From Chara braunii (lineage: Eukaryota > Streptophyta > Charophyceae > Charales > Characeae), in the NCBI GenBank assembly GCA_003427395.1, contig BFEA01000775.1, positions 183,673 to 229,337 of the forward strand: a stretch of 45,665 nucleotides of DNA, given 5' to 3'. Numbering within the stretch: position 1 is the stretch's first letter; every line of letters begins with the position of its first letter. The translations under genes were made by a program, and so were the position numbers. The notes below the pieces were generated by a model. That model ran no database searches. It had not been told where the DNA came from and saw only the letters and a list, made by a program, of their open reading frames with translations. Positions 30,449 to 39,829 of the stretch are shown here, piece after piece.

Positions 30449-30824
30449 GATTGACATCTTCGATTTTGAATTAAGACACAAAAAGGGCTGTTATAATCGA
30501 GTCGCTGACGCATTATCTCGCCGCCCTGAGTACATGACTTGCCTTGTGAAATCCTACGAACTCCGGAAGAAACTAAAGGAGGAGCTAATAAAGCAGACAG
30601 CTAGGGATCCGGAACTTAGTTCCATCCTTGAGCGGCTACGGGTTGATCCTAGTAGTCAGCTTGATTTCCACGAGTATGGAGGACTGATTTTTCATCGCTA
30701 CGGGAACCACGACCGTTTGTGTGTGCCCAACCATGAGCCTCTCCGCACACACTTTTTGGATGTGGCTCATGGCCGGAGCGGACACTTCGGCATGGCAAAA
30801 ACGTACACAAAATTGTTGAGATAG
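30429..30824 (+). pseudogene. Element D connection and integrase zinc-binding domain
   Basis: It resumes the true reading after the frameshift (LLRWFHEIDIFDFELRHKKG, then RVADALSRRPEY). Then IFHRYGNHDRLCVPN and the HHCC histidines (AHGRSGHFGM). A TAG at 30822-30824 interrupts it before FDWPGMK. The next segment is in the same frame. Confidence 0.85.
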
Positions 30825-31127
30825 TTTGATTGGCCTGGCATGAAAGGGACTGCTGAAAAGTTTGTGGCTGAATGTCAAGTCTGTCAACGAATCAAACCAT
30901 GCAGACAAAAGCCGATGGGGCTACTCACACCCCTACCCATTCCCGATGGTCCCGGGGAGTCTATCTCCATCGACTTCACCGACATGGGAAAGGTAAGTAA
31001 GAACGACTACTCACAAGTCATGGTGATTGTTGACCGATTCTCTAAGTTCCTCAATCTGATCCCTTTGCCACCTCAGGCCCAAACAGAACTAGTGATTCGT
31101 GAATTCCAACAGGAGTACATTTTGTAG
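30825..31127 (+). pseudogene. Element D integrase core, first part
   Basis: FDWPGMKGTAEKF, then CQVC (end of HHCC), LTPLPIPDGPGESISIDF with the first catalytic Asp, and VMVIVDRFSKF. It ends at TAG (31125-31127) after EYIL, just before the FGTPKTLLSDRD motif. Confidence 0.87.
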
Positions 31128-31907
31128 TTCGGAACCCCGAAGACTCTTTTGAGCGATCGGGATCCGCACTTCATTAGTACTGATTGGAAGGACTTCACGT
31201 CTCAACTGGGGATCAAACTGTGTAGGACATCTGGCCGACACCCCGAAGCTAACGGTTTGGTTGAGGAGATCAACCAGACTGTGTTCCAACTACTTCGCGC
31301 TTTGATTATCCCGGATCAGGAAACTTGGGATGAAGAGTTGTATTCTGTTAAGGGGTTATACAACAACTCCGTCCACTCCGCCACCGGCATGGCACCCAAC
31401 AGGCTGCATTACGGTTGGCAGATCCGGAATCCGCTCTCTTACCTATTCCATGAGCAGCCAGCTGGTTTAACACCTGGCAGGCCTGGCTTCAGAGCCAAGT
31501 ATGATCGCTTGCTCAAAGTTGCCATTGCAGCTATGACCAAGCGACAACACGCCATGATCCATCATGCGAACAAGAAGCGCAGACCGTCAGATATTGAGGT
31601 AGGAAGCTATGTCTGGGTCAAGATGTCTGAATTCTCAGAAGAAGAGGGAGTCTCACGCAAACTCCTCCCTCTTTATGGGCCCTGGGAAGTTTTGGATGTG
31701 ATTGGTGAAGATGACTTTGGCCCTTCGTACGTTGTACACGTGCCATCTCACCTGTGCACATATCCCGTGTTCCATGCATCTAAATTGTATCTCCACCGTG
31801 ATGCCAAGACATTCGACTACCGCGAAGATATGATCCCTCGCGCAATCAAGGGCGGGCATGAGATAGATAGAATCAAACAACATGTAGGTAAGGGGAGAAA
31901 CAGATAG
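31128..31907 (+). pseudogene. Element D integrase core second part and GPY/F module
   Basis: It continues in the same frame: FGTPKTLLSDRD with the second Asp, then HPEANGLVEEIN with the Glu at the DD35E distance, the SVHSATGMAP segment, and a C-terminal module (VGSYVWVKMSEF, GPWEVLDVI, YPVFHASKL). It ends at TAG 31905-31907 (GRNR, stop, YQVHF). In elements A and F this position is Gln (MQYRV, KQYKV), so CAG to TAG is the likely change. All three catalytic residues of the core are present across the two parts. Confidence 0.9.
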
Positions 31908-32120
31908 TACCAGGTTCATTTTACGTATCACCCGTTAGACGATCTGTACTGGATCTCCAAACAGGAACTGCTACGCAGCGCACCGCGCGTTGTTAAAGCC
32001 TACGAGCGCCAAATCGCTGCTAACGCCGCACCAAAGATCTCAGCAAGGCTTACTGCGACAGACTATTCCAGGAATCTCTTTGCCTTGCTCGCCTACGATG
32101 CATTTGCTGAGGACTCATAA
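31908..32120 (+). pseudogene. Element D chromodomain-like tail
   Basis: In frame after the TAG: YQVHFTYHPLDDLYWISKQEL, then LRSAPRVVKAYERQ, and a terminal Ala-rich extension to TAA at 32118-32120. It aligns with the tails of elements A and F but lacks the TWEP core of the canonical chromodomain in element B. Confidence 0.75.
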
Positions 32121-32152
32121 TGAGTTACTCGCTCAAAGGGACCTCGCTCTTG

Positions 32153-32165
32153 ACGGGGGGGGTAG
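32153..32165 (+). other. Polypurine tract of element D
   Basis: ACGGGGGGGGTAG, directly before the 3' LTR start TGTGATAACC. Confidence 0.82.
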
Positions 32166-33431
32166 TGTGATAACCCGTCCAAACGTGGACTGAAACACAC
32201 AGCTGATTTCTGAGTTTTGCTCATAGACTGAATGCCCTACCGAGTTCCCGCCTGCTAAGTCTGTGTGTGTGTGCTTGCTGGACTGCATGTCTGTCTGAGT
32301 GCTGGTTGGCTTGCGTGCGTGTGGCTGTGCCTGTCTGTGTGCTGGTTGGTATGAGTGTGTGTGTGTGGCCCGCCAGGGCACTTGTTCGTTCGTTGGGCCC
32401 TCAGGGCCGGTACTTACCTGTGGCCGTGGCTTTGAAGGGTTGCAGCGGGGAAAAAGCACTAAAGTAGCGGGTAGGCCGGTACCGCACCCGGCAGGGGGGT
32501 CAATATGCAGGTACCGGAGGCCGAGCAGAAGAAGACAAAAGTGGCATTTTTAGAGGCCGGTAGTGTAGGCTAGGTCTAGCGGGTACCAGTCTGCGTCTAG
32601 GGCCTGTAGGGGCAATATCAGAGTCTGCAATGATGTTTCCTTCCAAAAGAGGAGGAGGTACCGGTTGCTTGGGAAGGCCAGCGGGTTGGAAGTCACCGCC
32701 CAAGAGGCAAAGCAGGCCGCTATATCTTCAGGCCGAGCGGAAGACCGGGCCTCTTTTTCGGTGTGCAAGTTTGGCAACACACTGGTGGAGCGCTGGCTGG
32801 AGCAGCGCTGCTGGGGAGGAAGGAGAAGGACATGAGGGAGGAAGAAGGAGGACGGAGGAAGGAAGGGGGAGGAGCACCAGGGGTACTTACCTGGCTATGG
32901 TGGCAGCCATCTTCATCACCTTGGTGGGCGCTGCAGCAAGGAGTCCCCAGCCGGGGAGAGCCACACCAAGAAGCTTCAAGGCAGGGTTGGGCATGGCGGC
33001 CTGAGCTAGAGCAGCCATAGCTGCTTTGGGTTGTCCTTTGGGCATCTGGGCAAGGCCTAGTAGTCCGCCATAGCCTCGGCCTATGAGAGTGAAGAGTGAG
33101 AGAGGCGGCCATGGCTATGGTGGACCTTGAGAGATACCTGCAGTAGAAGAGGGACTCGGACACTGATTATGGACCAGTCATTCAACATTGTATTATTATT
33201 TATTGTATGAATAAGGGAAGAGGGAGATCAGGAGGAGGAGGTTGTTGGGCGAATGAGAAAAGCCTTGTCATTGTCTTTGCTGGTGTACATCTTCTTCTTC
33301 TTCTTTCTTACTTCTTCTTCTTCTAATCCTCTCTCTCTCTCTCCTCTCAAGTTCATTCATTTCTTTTTGCAATTGGATGGCATTGTACTTTCCGGTGGAT
33401 GTGTATCTCGAAATTGGCCAGGGTCATAACA
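32166..33431 (+). repeat. 3' LTR of element D (long form)
   Basis: 1,266 bp from TGTGATAACCC to CATAACA. It holds about 587 bp (32741-33327) missing from the 5' LTR. That block includes a second TACTTACCTGG motif (32884-32893), CCATAGC-type words shared with other LTRs here, and a CTT microsatellite (33292-33325). GGTACTTACCTG of the shared part is at 32409-32420. Confidence 0.92.
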
Positions 33432-33804
33432 AAGATGCTTATGTGAAGCAAATTAAGTGCTATTGAGAGGGTTGGGTCACACTATGTATTTCGAATGAAT
33501 ATTTGAGAAGGAACCAATCCGATAAGAAGGAATAAAGCTGAAAATAAACATAGCAGTTTTCTCAAGGCATCTGTGCTATCCTGAATGACCTCCTCTCACC
33601 TAACGCCGTTCCAAGAAGTCTTGTTCTCTATACCCCTTTGCTCCTATATCATCAAAGTCTTGTTAAAAAAAAAAAAAAATGAACTAACCCCTTATTTTCT
33701 TTGATTTTTTGTGCTTCTCATTGCAACTGCTTTCTTTGTGTTTCACGTCTTCTTTGTTTTTCTGTTTTGTTTTCCCTTTTGTGCTTGACACCAGGGTAAC
33801 CGGC

Positions 33805-33892
33805 GTTCGGGATGGGCCGAACGCCCGAACCCGAACGCTCGAACATTCGGGACCCCTTGGGGATGCGTTCGGCCATTCAGGCCGAACGCGGG
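33805..33892. repeat. CGAACG-rich island with a 10-bp stem
   Basis: Recurring CGAACGC and GTTCGG words. A perfect stem, GCGTTCGGCC (33865-33874) with GGCCGAACGC (33880-33889), has a 5-base loop. The flanks on the right are A-rich. Confidence 0.75.
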
Positions 33893-34089
33893 AAAAATAA
33901 TAATAATAATAATAAAATCAAAAAAATCCGAAAAAAAAAAAAAAGTATGAAGAAGTTAGAAGAACAATAAAATAAACAACATTTACCTGAGCATTACATC
34001 CAAACTCCTTACCAAAAAAAAAAAAACAAAAAAAAAACTAATAAAAAAAATAAGGAAAAAAAAAAAAGAGAGATAAAATTAGTGAGTGA

Positions 34090-34405
34090 GCAAGCACGTT
34101 TTCGACATTGCCATCTTTGGTGATTTTTCATTTGTTTTTGACACAGCCAAATGCCCTGAAAATTTATAGATGTGTACTTCACATAATACAAAAATCACTA
34201 AAAAAAATTAAAAAAACAATATATTTTTTTAAGTCTTGTAATAAAGTGACAACAAAAAGTAAAAAATGAAAAAAAAACAAAACAATAAGTGGGCGAGCAC
34301 GTTTTGACACTGGCATCTTTAGCGATTTTTAATTTTTATTTGGATTGGCAAAATGACTTCAAAATTTATAGGCGTGTACCTCACATGATAGAGACTTTAA
34401 AAAAC
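34090..34405 (+). repeat. Two diverged copies of an AT-rich unit (about 200-bp period)
   Basis: GAGCAAGCACGTTTTCGACATTGCCATCTTTGGTGATTTT-like text at 34087-34188 recurs at 34285-34388. Both copies share GAGCACGTTTT, GGCATCTTT, GCAAAATG and AAAATTTATAG words. Confidence 0.75.
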
Positions 34406-34451
34406 AATTCAAAAAAAAAACTTATTTTTAGGCCCTGAATTAATTTTTAGC

Positions 34452-34550
34452 GGTGTCCGAACGCCGTCAGGTTCGGACCCTGAACCGGACCCCGAACGCC
34501 CGTACGTATGGAGGTCGGCCCGGGGACCTCCGTACGTACGGGCTGGTGAC
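34452..34550. repeat. GC-rich foldback (19-bp arms)
   Basis: Arms 34498-34516 and 34525-34543 are reverse complements with one mismatch around an 8-base GGCCCGGG-type loop, and ACGTACG motifs lie within. The preceding CGAACGCC and GTTCGG words resemble the island at 33805-33892, so the two may be ends of one foldback element. Confidence 0.78.
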
Positions 34551-35481
34551 CATGCTTGACACTATATTACTCTTCTTCATATTATTACATTTATATATGA
34601 ATGTTTTGTGGTGTATTCATTTTGTTCTGATTTTCTATATGCATCTTATTCCTCCTATCCGTCGTGACGTGCCCATGTACAAATACGCAAGTACGTGCCA
34701 TATTAATATGGCAGAGGAGTCAGAGGACCAAGGTTCACATGACGGTTCAACCAATAGTAATCTATCCACCGTTGTAACCTTCTCTTCACATGCATATAGG
34801 TCCTTGCATGTTCTGTGGAAGCGTCGCAAACGCTATCGGCCTTTTGAAAGGGTTGTTAATGATCCTTTGGTGTCTTCGTCGATAGTATCAGAGTGTACTC
34901 GGTGTCCTTCCATTGTTCCAAGTCACGTCGGTTTGTCTTCGTTCGAGCGCCCCTCTTCCTCATCCAACATTGGATTGGGATTGCATATAGGTTCGGATGT
35001 TACTCCCTGTTGCTTTACGAGTGAGACATCGATGTCATCACAACACGAACACCGCAAACGAGGACGGCCACCTTCCCAAAGTCGTCAAACCCGGAGGTTT
35101 TTACTACATGCGGTAGGTGCTACAGGTGAGCCGAATGCTCGCAGGAGAGATAAACAACCGATGATAACTTAAGATGATGGTCCTGATTGTTCTATCGAAG
35201 AACAATGTAGTGATAGGTCTCTATCTTTTCAACAACCGATCTCATCGATGAATGATTTCACAAGCCCTGTGTTTTTCAAAAGAACGAGTCAAGGAAATAT
35301 TAATGTTCGTACAGATCGCATCAGTTGTCATGAAAATCTCTCTATGACGTTGCAAAGTGAATGTCCACGTGAAATTTGTACGGATGTTGCAATAAATGAA
35401 GATTTTGTTCCGATGGTTGAAAGATCCGTTTTACTCGATAACTTTCCCTCGCACTCGGCACATGTGCATTGTCGACATTGA
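34453..35481 (+). pseudogene. Helitron-associated N-terminal region
   Basis: One frame broken by a single TAA (35170-35172). It carries Ser-rich, polar sequence, then HRKRGRPPSQSRQTRR, an AT-hook-like basic patch often found at the start of plant Helitron proteins, and DGPDCSIEEQCSDRSLSFQQP after the stop. It runs to a TGA at 35479-35481. The assignment to the Helitron is by position and style only; the first residues (from 34453) may be non-coding. Confidence 0.5.
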
Positions 35482-36051
35482 CTGTCGATGTCCAACAAAA
35501 ATGAGGGGAAAGTAACCTTTGTCTTCCCTTGACTGGTGTTCATGCAAATCCATTTTCTGCTACACGACCCAACCAAATTCGCCAATTACCTTGATTAGAA
35601 AGTTTGTTGGATTTCATAATCGATGGAGAACATGATTATTATGGAAACTGATTCGTTCAAGGCGCAACAGACGGTATCATATGTTGTTGGTTCGACGACT
35701 CCGTACCAATAAAGCCGTGTGTCGTTTAAAACTTGGATCATTGTCGTCGATACCTCGCCATGAGTCGTCGGACTATGATGAAAGTGCGATAATTGGTGAA
35801 AGTACTGTAGAGTTTGGTGGAGGAACGAAATAAGTCGATACAATGAATTTGAATGGATAATGTTCTACGTCGCGTATAATTTCAAAACGAAGGAAAATAC
35901 AAGGAAGACGAGCAAACTTTCATGTTAAACGTATACGTACATTCAGAGTTGTGCTTAAAAATCATGAGAGGAAAAAAAATGTGCATGCTCATAAACATTT
36001 TGTGCGGGGTGTGAGGCGAAGTTTGTTCGCTATGAATATCCTTCGAGAGAT
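35482..36051. other. Decayed stretch inside the Helitron
   Basis: All frames hold multiple stops. No motif is recognised. It lies between two parts read in the same frame, so it is probably decayed coding sequence. Confidence 0.45.
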
Positions 36052-36582
36052 TTGAGCAAGCGCCTCTGCGCAATCGAGGAGTGCATCTTTTCCTGTGAAG
36101 CAATTGCGGAATCATTCTTCTCGGGCGAGGCAGTCGTGGAGTCTATCATCGCAATCAGGCAATCGCAGAATCCATCCATGAGAAATCAAAATTCAATGAA
36201 CAATTGTGAAGATAGTGAGTCGGATAGTCGCGAGGAAGAAATTAATGGTTCGGATGATGTTTCAGCTCCTGATCTTAATGCACTCCCATCGGCACCCGTG
36301 ACAACAACGTATGAGGCGGTTGAGAACACCGTGGCGATTTTTGGGAATGCTAGCACTATTGAACCGTTCGGCATCGACGATCGAGAACTGTGTAAGCATT
36401 GTGGTGTTAAATTGTGGCATTATGGGAAAAAAATTGACAAAGATATGCTGCCGAAAAGGTGCAAAATGTTGACCTCTATGGGAATGACCTTGCGAAGGCT
36501 CCCCGTAGCATTAGATTCTTTCCCTTTTAACATCTTCAACATCCTATGGTCGATTCCTTTTAAACAATGCGAGGATAATTAA
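36052..36582 (+). pseudogene. Helitron protein N-terminal zinc-finger region
   Basis: A 176-codon frame: an acidic linker (SESDSREEEINGSDD), then ELCKHCGVKLWHYGKK and LPKRCKM, which match the C-x2-C...W...C pattern in front of the Helitron-like N domain (CNYCGALHW in many plants). After about residue 150 the true reading leaves this frame; FLLNNARIINNSLSLASS, equivalent to the FRENIRAYN segment of the family, is found in another frame at about 36553-36610. Confidence 0.68.
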
Positions 36583-36626
36583 TAACAGTTTATCTCTCGC
36601 ATCCTCACTGTGGAAGCAACCGAGCG

Positions 36627-36788
36627 ATGGTGTTCAAGGATTCCAAAGGTTCAATCTTTCATCGTGTCGGTGCATTGGTTGTGGGGAAAGAGGAGCGTCC
36701 TCAGTTTGCGCAACTTTACTTGCACGATCCCCAACGTTTGGACGATGCGATTGATCAAAGAGTAAACTTCCTTAACGTTAAAAGTTAA
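36627..36788 (+). pseudogene. Helitron-like N domain fragment
   Basis: 53 codons, MVFKDSKGSIFHRVGALV and then EERPQFAQLYLHDPQRLDDAIDQR, closely matching the family segment VFKIHGQIYHRIGSLLP...PKFAQLYIYD. It ends at TAA inside the palindrome at 36750-36810. Its own last 13 codons lie in the left arm and loop. Confidence 0.8.
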
Positions 36789-36810
36789 GGAAGTTCACTC
36801 TTTGATCAAT
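36750..36810. repeat. Near-perfect palindrome at the Helitron deletion junction
   Basis: Arms 36750-36776 and 36784-36810 (27 bp each, one mismatch) flank a 7-base loop. The left arm is the natural continuation of the N-domain codons (AIDQRVNFL), so the right arm is an inverted copy of it. Helicase sequence begins just beyond the right arm. Confidence 0.92.
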
Positions 36811-36817
36811 GAATTTT

Positions 36818-37762
36818 AGACAGGTTTTGCCCGTTGTGAAACACGAATTGCGAGTGCAACAAATTAATGTGTCTATGAAAATGTCTCCTTTGTGAAAACT
36901 TTTTGAGGTTAATAGACTGACCGAAAATATGCGAATCTTAAGCTTAGGCAATGATGAAATGACACGAATGTATGCCCACTTTTTGAATCATGTAGGGAAT
37001 GGTGACCATCCTCGTGTTGTTCCTATTGAACTTGTTGCCGTCTGATTGCCACGTGAGATTTGTATGGATAAATCGATTGATGAGTTGATTTGATTGACAT
37101 TTGACGATGTGTCCAACCACGTGGGGGATGTCGAGTATTTCTCGTCTCGATTAATTTTAAGCCCTACTAATGGCGATGCCGACAGTTAACAACCTTGTTC
37201 TTGACGATTTCTCTGGGGAGGTGCGTGAGCTTTTCAGCGTTGATTATCCTGATTCGGATGATACGGGACTCGGTATTGAGTGATAATTTTTGAACTCTCT
37301 CAATGAATCAGACCTTCCAAGCCGCGCTTAAAAATTGGTGTGCTTAAAAATTGGTGCATCCGTGATGCTTTTGCGAAATTTGTCACCGAAGTAAGGACTT
37401 TGCAACGGTACAAGGCTGATTTGGAGAAGATCGTTAATGATGATTTGTTGTAAGTGACAATAACGCGCACAGGTAAGACAACATTGATCCCCAAGATTGA
37501 TCTGACAAGCGATGGTGAGACCACTGAGTTCAAATGCTTCAGGATGCAATTTTCAGTCTGTCTTGCTTTTGCTGTAATGATTAACAAGTCGCAAGGAAAA
37601 ACCGTATTGCGTGCGGGGTTTTGGCTACGCAAGCCGTTTTTTGTGCATGGCCAACTGTACGTTGCTTTGTCACGTGTTGACCATCCCAACAACATATGTG
37701 TTGAGTTGCCTGATAAGAATTTTTTGACGAAGAATATTGTGTATCATGAACTTTTTGGATGA
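36818..37762 (+). pseudogene. Helitron helicase C-terminal third
   Basis: It reads RQVLPVVKHELR, then KMSPL, LFEVNRLTENMRI, FLNHVGNGD, LPREICMD, EYFSSRLILSPTN, LDDFSGEVREL, IGASVMLLRNLSPK, GLCNGTRLI, TGKTTLIPKIDL, FKCFRMQFSVCLAFAVMINKSQGKT and HGQLYVALSRVDHPNNI. These are the late motifs of Helitron/PIF1-type helicases, ending with the conserved SQGQT and QLYVALSR boxes. Several in-frame stops and at least two frameshifts (near 37185 and 37440) break it. A 17-18 bp direct duplication (TTAAAAATTGGTG twice) lies at 37327-37355. The final 102 codons (37454-37762) are open. Confidence 0.85.
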
Positions 37763-37858
37763 GTTGTTTTTTTTCAGCATTATGTTTTCTTTTCTTTTTT
37801 TGTCGAGCCTTGGCATTCCGATTAATTTCATCCTATTATTTATTCACAGGTGACTCCC

Positions 37859-38124
37859 GAATGCGCCATAACTACGACACTCGTGTTAATAGTAAAAAAG
37901 GGAAAGCGATGGGAACCAACAATACCACTCAATATGATTTAAATGTTACGTCAAAAGTTGGAGCGGATTATTAGAGAGGTCGAAGAAAAGTGGAAATGAT
38001 GAGAGGTCGATGAATCTTGGAAGTGAACATGCTCGGGACGATCATGCTATTCTTGGTGAAGTTGAACGTGGATGTTCGTAAGTGAATACCCTTGCTGATG
38101 CTGAGAACATGACTATGGAGGGGG
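37859..38124 (+). other. Post-helicase stretch, short ORF only
   Basis: A 38-codon frame, MRHNYDTRVNSKKGKAMG (37859-37974), is the only open segment. No motif is recognised. Confidence 0.35.
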
Positions 38125-39050
38125 GTGGCGATGATTGTCGTGCTGAATGGGATGGTTCACGTAGAGGTGTGTCGGGTAGGCCTAATAACCCTACATTTCC
38201 CGATGACGAAGATGATAACGTTACGGGTGATTCGAAGGAAGACTGTTGAATCTACGTTCAAAAGAAGAAGGAGCCGTGTTGTGGAAACTAATCTTTTGGG
38301 TTCCTCTGAAATGCTTGAGCCTACCTTTGCTGATAATCAGGTGGGACGACAACCTGTTATTGATGAAACCGGAACTTAGACTGTGAGAGCGCTGAATGCG
38401 CTCTCTGGCGATGCACTTGCATCTCTTCCATTTTGTGGACGGGTCGCTGGACGTGCACGTGCACGTGTTTGTGATTCGTGTTCGCAATCTCAACGCAGTG
38501 GACGCGAAAGAGATGTTTGAGCCACATCACAACCACAAAATCCTTCAGGGATTATTTTGGTGTCTGATGATAACAATGCACCCACAATCCGCACTCTCAA
38601 TCCGCACGCTTACCTTGCTAGATGGTTTGACAATGCGAAGAAGGTTGGCATGCAAAATGTTTTGACTGAGGTGCTTTTTGAAATGTTTGTCAAAAGTGCA
38701 ACAGTCGTAAAAGATGGACGAATATGGGAAAACTTCCTCGACTGGAAAAGAAACAAACTCACTTATGTGATTGCTGATGGGAAAACTTCCTTGATCGAGG
38801 GCCACCACAACAGTGACGTCAACCTTTCTCGACTCACTGCTGTTAGTACCTCCGCCCTCGGCCTCATGAAGGGGTAACTTTTCCATGGTGTCGTCATCAA
38901 AGATGACAAGCATGTGGTCCTGTCACTTTTGTTGCCACAAGATATGCTTACTGTACCCGCCAACCGGACCACTCTTCACAACAGACGCATACTTCCCTTT
39001 TACCTGACGGTCATTTGCTACCTTTGGAGCGCGAGATCACAAAACTGCCT
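38125..39050 (+). pseudogene. Unidentified open frame downstream of the Helitron
   Basis: A single frame of about 308 codons with only a few stops (38377, 38517, 38875, 39049). It includes an Arg-rich patch (FKRRRSRV), GRVAGRARARVCDSCSQSQRS, then a globular-looking core, HAYLARWFDNAKKVGMQNVLTEVLFEMFVKSATVVKDGRIWENFLDWKRNKLTYV split by nothing, and LFHGVVIKDDKHVVLSLLLPQDML. I do not recognise it. It may be a second Helitron ORF or a captured host fragment. Confidence 0.45.
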
Positions 39051-39113
39051 GTAGTTATACTTACCGGATTTGGCCTCAACCACGAGATGCCCTCGGATGG
39101 GTTATGGCAAAGC

Positions 39114-39314
39114 TCACGAGAAGATATAAAGGACTTGATTATCCTGCAGGTTCAGACCTAGCACCTGCAACAACCGATCAACTTCACGAGACAGTGCATC
39201 CACAATTGTCCAACGCTTTTGGCCAATAGTAGTGAACTCGTCGAAGGCCTTATTGGTCGTCGTCTTGTCCAGGAATCTCTCCTTAATCTTCTGGAGGAAT
39301 TCTCGGAGGGTCAA
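39114..39314 (-). pseudogene. Element E gag, capsid C-terminal part
   Basis: MTLREFLQKIKERFLDKTTTNKAFDEFTTIGQKRW, then VDALSREVDRLLQVLGLNL, the second half of a gypsy capsid. It is one frame off 39332-39829, so a frameshift lies between. It stops near 39114, where element E ends. Confidence 0.7.
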
Positions 39315-39331
39315 TGTTTTGGCCCACTCTC

Positions 39332-39829
39332 CTATGTCTTCGAAGCCAGCAGCGTAGCCTCATACAATACCCATTCCTTGGCTATCTCACCTAAACATGA
39401 CGTAGTGAAAGCCACGTGACTTTCAAGCTCAACCGGTGCAGTCCCACAATATGTCTGAATTTCCTCAATCCAAAGCAATAGATGCTCACCTCGCTTTCCA
39501 TTATAGGTAAATGGGAGTTTCATTGTTACCTTTTCTTTTCTTTTTGGCACCTCAACTTCTTTGGCCGGTTCTTTTGTAGCGGGTTCTTCTTTCTTTTCTA
39601 CCGGTTTCTCAATTACTTTCTTTGAACTTTCGGGTGTTTCCGGCGTCACTCGTTTCATTGCATCTTTCATGAGCTTTTCCCAGGGTTCTTTCTTTTCTTC
39701 CCCCTTAGCCTCCTCTTCAAGCACCACCTTGTCTTTCCCTTTAATCAGTCTAGTCATTGTCGTTATTGCGGCGGTGTTACTGTCAATCTTCATCTCAAGG
39801 TGGGTGAGGTAAGCCATCATCGTGTGCAA
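39332..39829 (-). pseudogene. Element E gag, charged linker and capsid N-terminal part
   Basis: A helix (MMAYLTHLEMKIDSNTAAI), a Lys/Glu/Pro-rich linker (about 30-100, with KEEPATKEPAKEVEVPKRKEK), then MKLPFTYNGKRGEHLLLWIEEIQTYC and EIAKEWVLYE, the standard opening of a gypsy capsid (F-x-GKR). It stops after ASKT by a frame change. Confidence 0.8.

Larger units (their letters stand above)
24676..33431 (+). mobile_element. Element D: full-length Ty3/gypsy retrotransposon (inactive)
   Basis: 5' LTR 24676-25354, PBS 25356-25367, leader, gag 26684-28481, pol 28592-32120, PPT 32153-32165 and 3' LTR 32166-33431. The LTRs start TGTGATAACCC and end GGGTCATAACA. AAGA precedes the left LTR and AAGAT follows the right LTR, consistent with a short target-site duplication whose exact length is ambiguous. 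Where the LTRs align they differ at about 18 positions in some 555 bp, mostly transitions. Gag is broken by a frameshift and two stops; pol by an internal RT deletion, one frameshift and three TAG codons. Confidence 0.94.
33432..34452. other. AT-rich flank of element D, no gene
   Basis: No protein motif. It contains long A tracts (33666-33679, 33929-33944, 34014-34068), GC-rich foldback islands at each end, and a two-copy diverged repeat. Confidence 0.65.
34453..37762 (+). mobile_element. Degraded Helitron (Rep and most of helicase deleted)
   Basis: In order on the plus strand: an N-terminal region with an AT-hook-like RKRGRPP (34453-35481), a Cys-containing Helitron N segment (36052-36582, then 36585-36788), a 27-bp palindrome (36750-36810), and the last third of a PIF1-like helicase (36818-37762). 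The Rep (HUH) motifs and helicase motifs I-IV are missing between the second and third parts. Terminal TC and CTRR ends were not located. An unidentified open frame (38125-39050) may belong to it. Confidence 0.72.

Noticed and set aside
32884-32893. U1 snRNA gene fragment
   Set aside because: Only the first 10-11 bases match; the following sequence does not form U1 stem-loop I or the Sm site.
34009-34191. Phe-rich minus-strand frame as a membrane peptide
   Set aside because: It is the translation of poly-A/T tracts.
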